Shown piece after piece: positions 6,431 to 12,845 of a stretch of DNA of 15,949 nt. The notes beneath the pieces were generated by a model. It made no database searches. It was not told the origin of the DNA and saw only the letters and a program-made list of their open reading frames with translations. The stretch is taken from positions 1-15,949 of the forward strand of contig DGOE01000030.1 of NCBI GenBank assembly GCA_002389295.1, written 5' to 3'. The first letter of the stretch is position 1; every line of letters starts with the position of its first letter. Source of the stretch: Flavobacteriales bacterium UBA4474. GTDB lineage: Bacteria; Bacteroidota; Bacteroidia; Flavobacteriales_D; Sanyastnellaceae. The position numbers were made by a program, and so were the translations under genes.

Positions 6431-7570
6431 ATGCAGCAGCCCGAAAAAGCCTCCCCTTCATCAGCGCGTCATCCCCTCAAGGCTGACTTCTGGACCCTGC
6501 GCAGAATCGCAGGTGCAGCAGGACTGGCCATCCTGATCGGTGGGCTCGTCAGGTTCTCGGATTTGACCGCATACCTCATCATCTCCATCGCACTCAGCTT
6601 TATGGGGCGCCCTTTGGTCAAACTTGTGGACCGCATCTCGATTGCCGGGCGCTCGCCCGGGCCCGCAATGGGGGCCATGGTCGCCTTGGCCTCCCTGTTT
6701 GGCGGGTTTGCATTGCTGATCAATCTGTTCATTCCCCTCGTTGCGGCTGAGGCACAGGTACTCGCTGCCCTGGATTTCGAGCGCATCGCCGAACGGCTTC
6801 AAGAACAGCTTGCGGGAATTGAACCCCTGTTGATAGACGCGGGAACCGATCCCATGATGTGGGTGGACAGCACCACTTTGGGCAAAGGCCTCGCCTCCGT
6901 TTTGGGGCCATCGGGCATCGGAGGGGCAGTCGGCAGCGCCTTCTCCGCACTGGGCAACCTGGTGGTCGCCCTCTTCAGCATCGCTTTCATGACCTTTTTC
7001 TTCCTCAAGGACAGGGAGCTGTTTCCAAGCATCATACAGGCCTTGACACCGGATGAGTATACCCATCGCATTCAACGCATCCTGAAAAACTCCACGGCCT
7101 TGCTCACCCGCTACTTCATCGGCCTCGCCGCACAAGTGGCCATCATCACCACGGTCATCACAGGAGGGCTGCTCATCCTTGGGGTGCCCAACGCTTTCCT
7201 GATCGGCTTCCTCGCGGGCTTGCTCAACCTCATCCCCTACGTCGGGCCCCTCATTGGCGCGGGACTCGGGCTGGGCATCATCCTGACCACCCACTTGCAA
7301 TACCCGGAAATCTGGGGCCTATTGGGCAAAGCCGGCGCGGTTTTCCTCCTCGCACAACTCGTCGACAACCTCTTTACCCAACCCGTCATTTTTGCTGGCA
7401 GCGTCAAAGCGCACCCGCTGGAAATCTTCCTGTTGATCTCCGTCGCCGGCAGCTTGGCCGGAATCACGGGCATGATGCTGGCCATACCGGCCTATTCGCT
7501 GTTGCGCGTAGTCGCCAAGGAGTTTCTCAGCGATTTCAAGGTGATCCAATCCCTGACGGACCAGCTGTGA
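6431..7570 (+). CDS. AI-2E (PerM/TqsA) family membrane protein
   Basis: A 379-residue inner-membrane protein of the AI-2E transporter/PerM family. Members have been linked to autoinducer-2 export, Na+/H+ exchange or general permease roles, so no substrate is assigned. The layout is typical: paired N-terminal helices (about 27-60), a further helix pair (about 78-108), an extracytoplasmic or amphipathic middle region, then the C-terminal bundle. Diagnostic are the FFFLKDRE segment, LNLIPYVGPLIGA (about 279-291), VDNLFTQPVIFAGSVKAHPL and the closing GMMLAIPAYSLLRVVAKEF. The start at ATG 6431 is preferred over an upstream in-frame start at 6359 that would lie inside the sixA-like gene. It lies eight bases after that gene and is followed 70 bases later by pyrG. 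Confidence 0.9.
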   Translation: MQQPEKASPSSARHPLKADFWTLRRIAGAAGLAILIGGLVRFSDLTAYLIISIALSFMGRPLVKLVDRISIAGRSPGPAMGAMVALASLFGGFALLINLFIPLVAAEAQVLAALDFERIAERLQEQLAGIEPLLIDAGTDPMMWVDSTTLGKGLASVLGPSGIGGAVGSAFSALGNLVVALFSIAFMTFFFLKDRELFPSIIQALTPDEYTHRIQRILKNSTALLTRYFIGLAAQVAIITTVITGGLLILGVPNAFLIGFLAGLLNLIPYVGPLIGAGLGLGIILTTHLQYPEIWGLLGKAGAVFLLAQLVDNLFTQPVIFAGSVKAHPLEIFLLISVAGSLAGITGMMLAIPAYSLLRVVAKEFLSDFKVIQSLTDQL

Positions 7571-7624
7571 AAGCTCCCGTGAAAAAGAGTGAATAATTCA
7601 AGCGCCCAACACGAGGAATAGCTG

Positions 7625-7632
7625 TACCTTAG
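7625..7632 (+). promoter_or_regulatory. Candidate -7 element of pyrG
   Basis: TACCTTAG differs from TAnnTTTG at one base and ends eight bases before ATG 7641. No convincing -33 TTG lies at 17-21 bases. The 70-base gap from 7571 to 7640 shows no obvious terminator or attenuator, and GAGGA at 7613-7617 is too far from the start to serve as a ribosome binding site. Confidence 0.3.
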
Positions 7633-7640
7633 AATCCCGT

Positions 7641-9305
7641 ATGCATGCGACTACGGGAAAGGCCTCGGCCACCAAATACATCTTCGTCACAGGTGGCGTC
7701 TCCTCAAGCTTGGGGAAAGGGATAATCAGCGCTTCATTGGCCAAGCTTTTGCAGGCTCGGGGGATGAAAGTGACGATCCAAAAACTCGATCCCTACATCA
7801 ATATCGACCCCGGTACGCTCAACCCATACGAGCATGGCGAATGCTATGTGACAGATGATGGCGCCGAGACTGACCTCGACCTCGGCCATTACGAGCGCTT
7901 TCTCAACGTCACCACTTCCCAAGCAAACAACATCACGACCGGACGCATTTACCAGAGCGTCATCGACAAGGAGCGGCGCGGCGAATACCTGGGCCGCACC
8001 GTGCAGGTCATTCCGCACATCACAGACGAAATCAAGCGCTGCGTCCAAATCTTGGGGGAGGGAGACCGCTACGATTTCGTGATCACAGAAATCGGCGGCA
8101 CCGTGGGCGACATCGAATCCCTGCCCTACATCGAAGCGGTGCGCCAAATGCGCTGGGAACAACCCGAGGACACCTTGGTCATCCACCTGACGCTTGTCCC
8201 CTATTTGAAAGCCGCTGGTGAGCTCAAAACCAAGCCCACCCAGCACAGCGTTAAACAGCTGCTCGAATTCGGGGTGCAACCCGACATTTTGGTATGCCGG
8301 ACCGAGCACAATCTCTCCAAGAGCATCCGCAACAAGTTGGCCCGATTCTGCAACGTAGGCGTCGAAGCGGTCATCCAATCCATCGATGCCAACACCATTT
8401 ACGACGTTCCACTACTCATGCAAGAGGAGAGGCTTGACGAAGTGGTCCTCAATAAGTTAGGAGTACAGCACGACAACCGAATTGACCTCAACGATTGGTT
8501 GACCTTCCTCGACAAACACAAAAACCCGAAAGGGAGCATCAACATCGCGCTGGTCGGGAAATATGTGGAGCTAAAGGACAGCTACAAGAGTATCGTTGAA
8601 GCCTTTACCCATGCCGGCGCAGCGTGTAGCGTCAAGGTCAATCTGTTGTGGATTCACTCCGAACAGGTACAGGCCGCCAACACTTCGGAATTGTTCGATG
8701 ATGTCCATGGTATCCTGGTCGCCCCGGGGTTCGGCTCACGGGGAATCGACGGAAAAATCGAAGCGATTCGGCACGCGCGGGAGAACAACGTCCCGTTCTT
8801 CGGCATCTGCCTCGGCATGCAGTGTGCCGTCATTGAATTCGCCCGCAACGTGATCGGCCTCGAAGAAGCGCACAGCACCGAAATCAAAGACTACACGGCC
8901 GACCCCGTCATCGACCTCATGGCGGAGCAAAAAGGGCTGGCAGACATGGGGGGCACCATGAGGCTGGGGGCCTACCCATGCAACATCGCCGCAGGCTCTT
9001 TGGCGGCCAGTGCCTATGACGCTGAAACCACCGAAGAAAGGCACCGCCACCGCTACGAATTCAACGACGCTTACCGCAAGCGCTTTGCCGAAGCGGGCAT
9101 GATTCCCACCGGAACCCATCCCGATTCCAACCTCGTGGAGATCGTGGAAATACCTGATCACGTGTGGTTTGTGGGCGCCCAGTTCCACCCAGAGTACAAG
9201 AGCACAGCCGTCAATCCGCACCCGCTTTTCAAGTCGTTCGTACAAGCTGCCAAAGCGCAGGTTCTTGCCGGTTCAACACCGAAAAGCAACGAGAAAGAAG
9301 CCTGA
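7641..9305 (+). CDS. pyrG: CTP synthase
   Basis: It converts UTP to CTP with ATP and glutamine, the last step of de novo pyrimidine nucleotide synthesis, in the cytoplasm. The protein has 554 residues, close to the usual 535-550. The N-terminal synthetase domain has the TGGVSSSLGKG ATP loop (17-27), the DGAETDLDLGHYERF block (73-87) and EIGGTVGDIES (150-160), which together hold the Mg and nucleotide ligands. The C-terminal class I glutamine amidotransferase domain has GICLGMQ (388-394) with nucleophile Cys390, and FHPEY (515-519) with His516 and Glu518 completing the triad. The start at ATG 7641 gives a short 11-residue extension before the conserved KYIFVTGG. The tail after about 540 is variable. 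The stop is one base from the stop of the opposite-strand gene. Confidence 0.98.
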   Translation: MHATTGKASATKYIFVTGGVSSSLGKGIISASLAKLLQARGMKVTIQKLDPYINIDPGTLNPYEHGECYVTDDGAETDLDLGHYERFLNVTTSQANNITTGRIYQSVIDKERRGEYLGRTVQVIPHITDEIKRCVQILGEGDRYDFVITEIGGTVGDIESLPYIEAVRQMRWEQPEDTLVIHLTLVPYLKAAGELKTKPTQHSVKQLLEFGVQPDILVCRTEHNLSKSIRNKLARFCNVGVEAVIQSIDANTIYDVPLLMQEERLDEVVLNKLGVQHDNRIDLNDWLTFLDKHKNPKGSINIALVGKYVELKDSYKSIVEAFTHAGAACSVKVNLLWIHSEQVQAANTSELFDDVHGILVAPGFGSRGIDGKIEAIRHARENNVPFFGICLGMQCAVIEFARNVIGLEEAHSTEIKDYTADPVIDLMAEQKGLADMGGTMRLGAYPCNIAAGSLAASAYDAETTEERHRHRYEFNDAYRKRFAEAGMIPTGTHPDSNLVEIVEIPDHVWFVGAQFHPEYKSTAVNPHPLFKSFVQAAKAQVLAGSTPKSNEKEA

Positions 9306-9306
9306 A

Positions 9307-9984
9307 TCAAGGACGGCCCAGCGCACCGGCCAAGTCCCAATTCCCCGCTGAATCAAAAGCGTGGGGATACATTTCCTCGAGCTGTTCCCGGATAAAGGTC
9401 AGCGGCAATGCACTGTGCAGTCCATAGTCTTCGAGATACTCCATGAAGCGTCCCCCTGCGGCATCCGTGGGCTGAAACAACATGTCGCTGCCGGGATTCC
9501 AATCCAATGGCGCCGTGCCCAAGCGCTCACAGAGCGAGCGGTTGAACACCGGTGTGCATTTCACCCAGCGCGCGCCATCCCAGAATGCGGCATAGCCGTG
9601 TGGCGTCAGGATATCCGTTCCCAATTTTTCCTCCAAACCCGCTGTCGCCAAATGATTGCGCACACGGGCCAGCCCCACCCTGGCGGGGACGCCCATGGCC
9701 CTGAATCCCGCCACAAGCAGGACGGACTTGTGCACACAATGCCCCCGCTGGTTTTCCAAGGTGCGCGAAGCGGCATTCTCCTCGGGGTCCAAATTGATGG
9801 CAAAGGGATCGTAGCGAATCGCATCGCGAACAAACAGGTACCAACGCTCCATGCGCTCCATCCGCCCCTCCATCCCCGCAACTTGGGACAGCTGCCTCAT
9901 AACCAAAGGATTGTCTCCATTGAAAATGGCGTCCGGCAGCAAGTCAGACGGTTGTGGGGGAATAAAAGGTGCCGGATGTGTCAT
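9307..9984 (-). CDS. Transglutaminase-like cysteine peptidase-fold protein
   Basis: A 225-residue protein of the transglutaminase-like superfamily. The catalytic Cys is probably Cys83 in RGHCVHKSVLLVAGFRAMGVPAR, a typical core followed by the helix and the GVPAR turn. His129 in TPHGYAAFW is the likely catalytic His. The third position, where many relatives have Asp, falls in CTPVFNRS and looks like Asn148. No signal peptide or membrane segment is visible, so it should act in the cytoplasm, unlike many secreted relatives. It could be a peptidase, an amidase or a non-catalytic fold; the substrate is unknown. It starts 46 bases after the O-antigen ligase stop with its own candidate promoter, and ends convergently with pyrG with a single base between the two stops. 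Confidence 0.82.
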   Translation of the reverse strand: MTHPAPFIPPQPSDLLPDAIFNGDNPLVMRQLSQVAGMEGRMERMERWYLFVRDAIRYDPFAINLDPEENAASRTLENQRGHCVHKSVLLVAGFRAMGVPARVGLARVRNHLATAGLEEKLGTDILTPHGYAAFWDGARWVKCTPVFNRSLCERLGTAPLDWNPGSDMLFQPTDAAGGRFMEYLEDYGLHSALPLTFIREQLEEMYPHAFDSAGNWDLAGALGRP

Positions 9985-9996
9985 GGTGCCTGCAGG

Positions 9997-10026
9997 TCAA
10001 TGTAGGGCAAACCAAGATGGATTCAA
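9997..10026 (-). promoter_or_regulatory. Candidate promoter of the transglutaminase-like gene
   Basis: On the minus strand, TTG (10026-10024) is followed by 19 bases and TACATTGA (10004-9997). The spacing is exactly that of Bacteroidota promoters, with two mismatches in the TAnnTTTG element. It lies in the 46-base gap before ATG 9984. Confidence 0.4.
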
Positions 10027-10030
10027 CCGG

Positions 10031-11233
10031 CTAACGCTCAGGCGCCTGCACCATGAGCATCCAGAGGATGAACACCACGCCGCGCTGCACCTCCAGGACG
10101 GACTCCACACCGGCATGCAGCATGACCAGCAGAATGCACAACCACGCCAAACCGTTGCGCGTTTTCCACGACCAATACCACACACTGCCAAAGGCCAAGG
10201 TGAGCAAGAGTACCCCAGGCCATCCAAAGGCCACACCGGCCTGTAACCACTGGTTGTGCGGGTTCAACCGGCGCGCTGCCGCATAATCGACCCCGTCCCG
10301 CTCATACAACGCCATCAGCTCGGAAACCACATCTCCGGTCCCCACACCAAAGGGGTGCTGGCCCACGATTTCCAATGCCCCCCGCCACACCGCCAGCCGC
10401 CCTGAGGTACTGCTTTGGACGGGCGCTTCGGGCTCAGTCAAAACGGCAGCCGCACTGCCCATCTCTACAAAACGCGCGCTGGAAATAGCCCAAGACGAGA
10501 CCGTGACCACAACCAGAAACAAGCACCACCGCATCACATCAGGAGCCAGTGATCGGGACAGGGCGCGCGCGCCCTGAAATGCCGCCCCTGGCAGGTGGAA
10601 GGCCAGTCGCGTCAACACCACCGCCAAAGCAAACAATATGCCCGCTTTGGAGCCCGAAAACCCCAACGAAAGTGCCAGCAAGACCGTGATCCCCCAACGC
10701 CATGTTTTGGGCACAGTGTGCCCCCACGTTTGGCCCAACCCCAAGAATGCCACCGCGGCATGTAGCCCCAGATAGGTGGGGTGTACGTCCCCTGAAAACC
10801 GGGCGTATCGCCATTCTCCAGGCATGTCCCAGACCACGTGGCACCATCCCGCCCGGACCATACGCCACATCAGAAAGGCAGAAATGGACCACCCCAGGGA
10901 CCACCAGAATTCCCTTTGGACACTGCGGCCAGGCATGGCCAGCAACACAGGAAAAAACCACAGCGCAGATTTGACCTCCAGGCTCAACCGCCAGGCGTCC
11001 AAGTCATCGGACCAGCATCCACCAATGACCTGCAAACCGAAATAAGCCAGCCACCAAACCCCTCCCCTTTTCCATGTCCAGGCATGCCCTCTATGATGCT
11101 GTCGCCACGAGACAATGCGCAGAACAGCCACAAAAAACAACGTCAGGCCCGCAGCATTGCCTCCGAGGAGCAACGCTGGCATGACCGCGCGCCAGGCCCA
11201 AGATTCCAAGGTGCCCGAATTTGGCCACCTCAT
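10031..11233 (-). CDS. O-antigen ligase/polymerase-like membrane protein (Wzy_C domain)
   Basis: A 400-residue polytopic membrane protein resembling the O-antigen ligase (WaaL) and polymerase (Wzy) family, which joins or polymerises lipid-linked glycans on the periplasmic face. Hydrophobic segments cover most of the protein. Family motifs are SGDVHPTYLGLHAA (147-160), LGFSGSKAGIL (190-200), the Arg block SGRLAVWRGALEIV with HPFGVGTGDV (277-302), NPHNQWLQ (324-331) and a late GVESVLEVQRG (375-385). The loop between about 258 and 280 is probably periplasmic. Ligase and polymerase activities cannot be told apart from sequence alone. Its ATG 11233 overlaps the glycosyltransferase stop by four bases, so the two genes are probably made together for a surface glycan. 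Confidence 0.85.
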   Translation of the reverse strand: MRWPNSGTLESWAWRAVMPALLLGGNAAGLTLFFVAVLRIVSWRQHHRGHAWTWKRGGVWWLAYFGLQVIGGCWSDDLDAWRLSLEVKSALWFFPVLLAMPGRSVQREFWWSLGWSISAFLMWRMVRAGWCHVVWDMPGEWRYARFSGDVHPTYLGLHAAVAFLGLGQTWGHTVPKTWRWGITVLLALSLGFSGSKAGILFALAVVLTRLAFHLPGAAFQGARALSRSLAPDVMRWCLFLVVVTVSSWAISSARFVEMGSAAAVLTEPEAPVQSSTSGRLAVWRGALEIVGQHPFGVGTGDVVSELMALYERDGVDYAAARRLNPHNQWLQAGVAFGWPGVLLLTLAFGSVWYWSWKTRNGLAWLCILLVMLHAGVESVLEVQRGVVFILWMLMVQAPER

Positions 11234-12282
11234 CGGGTCAACGACTTGAATTCAGCAGCCGGTGCTTTGCGCCGCAAAACGAATTGCCAGATTCCCTGAC
11301 AGTACCCCCATCCATAGGCCACGTGCAGGGTCATAAACGTGCGGAATACCCCAAAGGCATCGCGGAATGCAATGCCCGCCAAAGCCATCGCCCCCAAAGC
11401 CCCAAGCAACCACAGGCCCCATATCGTGCCCAATGCGGGGCCGGCAAGCGACAACAAGCCCGCCCCTTCTGGCTGCAACAGCCCCGCCAGCGCGAGCCCT
11501 GAAAGCAGCATGGTCGACATCAACAAGGCCGCAGGGGCCATCTGTCGCCAAGTGGTGACGGTGAAGTGCTTCGTGTTGACGAACACCTTCCAATAGCCGT
11601 ATTGTCGGTATTGACTGAAAAGCTGGGCATAATTGGACCGCGCATGGTAGCGGGAGCGGATCCTTGGATCAAACCAAATGCGCCACCCGGCCTCGGTGAG
11701 CCGGTAATTCAATTCGTCATCCTGGTTTCGGACCAGCGATTCATCCAACCCACCCAATTCCTTGAGCACCGCCTTTCGATAGGCGCCAAATGCCACTGTA
11801 TCCACGTGTCCGGATACACCCCCTGTTCTGAATCGCGCATCACCGACGCCAAAAGGAGAGGTCAATGCCAATCCAATGCGGCGGCTCAATTCATCGCCGT
11901 GCACCTGCTCCACCACGCCCCCAACGCACCCCGATTCGGGGTGTGCCTTCAAGGCCTCGAGGTTGCGCCGAATAAAGTCCGGTGTCACCTCTGCGTGGGC
12001 GCCAAGAATGATCACCACCTCAGATGTTGCTGCCGCAATGCCCTTGTTCATGGCAATGGGCGTGATCCGCTCGGGATTGTCCAGCACATGGAGCCAAGGG
12101 GCCTGTGCGCGGCACGCCTCCAGGATGTCCCTGGTCCCATCATCGCTGCCCCCATCGACCACAAACACCTCGGGGGCGCCATCCAGCCCTTCCTGCGCGG
12201 CAAGGGCGTCGAGACAGGCCCCTATATGGGCTGCTTCATTCAGGCAGGGAATCACCACCGAGGCGCACGGGCATTCGGACAT
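11230..12282 (-). CDS. Family 2 glycosyltransferase, ExoA-like, with C-terminal membrane segments
   Basis: A 350-residue GT-A fold glycosyltransferase. The N-terminal domain begins SVVIPCLNEAAHIGACLDAL (8-27), the usual nucleotide-sugar start, followed by VVDGGSDDGT (41-50). The GAHAEVTPDFI segment (94-104) sits where many relatives have a DxD-type motif, with Gly at the first position. RNQDDELNYRL (185-195) supplies the acidic catalytic motif. Hydrophobic segments near 248-268, 276-305 and perhaps 318-336 anchor it in the inner membrane, as in ExoA/succinoglycan-type enzymes. I chose ATG 12282 because it precedes the conserved domain directly; the longer frame to 12450 would overlap the acetyltransferase gene. 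Donor and acceptor sugars are unknown. The four-base overlap with the O-antigen ligase gene supports a polysaccharide role. Confidence 0.88.
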   Translation of the reverse strand: MSECPCASVVIPCLNEAAHIGACLDALAAQEGLDGAPEVFVVDGGSDDGTRDILEACRAQAPWLHVLDNPERITPIAMNKGIAAATSEVVIILGAHAEVTPDFIRRNLEALKAHPESGCVGGVVEQVHGDELSRRIGLALTSPFGVGDARFRTGGVSGHVDTVAFGAYRKAVLKELGGLDESLVRNQDDELNYRLTEAGWRIWFDPRIRSRYHARSNYAQLFSQYRQYGYWKVFVNTKHFTVTTWRQMAPAALLMSTMLLSGLALAGLLQPEGAGLLSLAGPALGTIWGLWLLGALGAMALAGIAFRDAFGVFRTFMTLHVAYGWGYCQGIWQFVLRRKAPAAEFKSLTR

Positions 12283-12287
12283 GGCGG

Positions 12288-12295
12288 CGAAGATA
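12288..12295 (-). promoter_or_regulatory. -7-like element just before the glycosyltransferase start
   Basis: On the minus strand TATCTTCG matches TAnnTTTG with one mismatch and ends five bases before ATG 12282. It lies in the 23-base gap after the acetyltransferase stop, so the glycosyltransferase-ligase pair may have its own start site as well as readthrough. Confidence 0.35.
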
Positions 12296-12305
12296 GTCCG
12301 GGCGA

Positions 12306-12806
12306 TCAAGCCGGACCGGCAGGGCGCGTCATCGCCACATGGGGAATCCCATCTTCGAGATAGGACGCCCCTTGCGTGGCAAATGCAAAGTCCGAATAGA
12401 AGGCCTCGAGGTACTGCTGCGCAGAGATGCGAATGGGCACGCCCGGCCAAGCCGCGTGCACCTCATCCAAGCTGCGGCGCATCAACGCTTTCCCCCAACC
12501 TCCCCGGCGGACATCCATCGCTGTGACCACACGGCCAATGCTGACTTCCCCCTTGTAAGAGACACCGGCGGGCAAGAGCCGCGTGTAAGCCAAAACCTGC
12601 CCCCCTTTGGCCGCGGGCGCTGCCGAACGCTCCAACCAGCAATGCAGGCTCTGTTCGTCCTTGTCATCCAAGTCTTGGTAAGCGCAGTCCTGCTCCACCA
12701 CAAATACTTCCGACCTCAGGCGGAGCAAAGCGTAGAGGGTGTTTCTGTCCAATTCTGACCACGGCAGGCACCGCCAAGTGAAGTCTTCTTCCCGTTCTTC
12801 AGCCAT
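12306..12806 (-). CDS. elaA: ElaA-like GNAT N-acyltransferase
   Basis: A 166-residue protein of the GNAT superfamily, ElaA branch, which uses an acyl-CoA to acylate an amine or protein acceptor; the acceptor is not known. Matches to the branch are LRLRSEVFVVEQDCAYQDLD (28-47), the GEVSIGRVV strand (86-94), the CoA pyrophosphate loop RRGGWGKALM (100-109), the AQQYLEAFY helix and the closing EDGIPHVAM. No signal peptide is visible, so it should be cytoplasmic. ATG 12806 fits the family length and is preceded by a -7-like element. It heads the minus-strand run towards the glycosyltransferase, 23 bases downstream, but its family is widespread and proximity alone does not tie it to glycan synthesis. 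Confidence 0.87.
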   Translation of the reverse strand: MAEEREEDFTWRCLPWSELDRNTLYALLRLRSEVFVVEQDCAYQDLDDKDEQSLHCWLERSAAPAAKGGQVLAYTRLLPAGVSYKGEVSIGRVVTAMDVRRGGWGKALMRRSLDEVHAAWPGVPIRISAQQYLEAFYSDFAFATQGASYLEDGIPHVAMTRPAGPA

Positions 12807-12811
12807 GCGCG

Positions 12812-12818
12812 CAAATTA
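12812..12818 (-). promoter_or_regulatory. -7-like element just before the elaA-like start
   Basis: On the minus strand TAATTTG, then CGCGC, then ATG 12806. It is the same TAATTTGCGC string as before the AI-2E family gene (6420-6429). Compared with TAnnTTTG it is one base short between TA and TTTG. A -33 TTG is not evident. Confidence 0.4.
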
Positions 12819-12833
12819 GCCCTCCTCCCCCGC

Positions 12834-12841
12834 TACTTTTG
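12834..12841 (+). promoter_or_regulatory. Consensus -7 element just before the ABC-F start
   Basis: TACTTTTG matches the Bacteroidota TAnnTTTG consensus exactly and is followed by only CGCC before ATG 12846. A transcript starting the usual few bases downstream would begin at or next to the start codon. No TTG is found 19 bases upstream. Confidence 0.5.
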
Positions 12842-12845
12842 CGCC

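Noticed and set aside
6461..7300. A 279-codon minus-strand frame opposite the AI-2E family gene
   Set aside because: Its acidic, Gln/Asp/Glu-rich content is typical of the complement of a hydrophobic membrane protein gene; no motif was seen.
7571..7640. A leader regulating pyrG by attenuation or reiterative transcription
   Set aside because: No hairpin with T-run and no GGGC-type initial sequence as in Gram-positive pyrG leaders is visible.
12283..12450. N-terminal extension of the glycosyltransferase to an upstream start at 12450
   Set aside because: It would overlap the acetyltransferase gene, and the added residues have no family match; ATG 12282 directly precedes the conserved domain.
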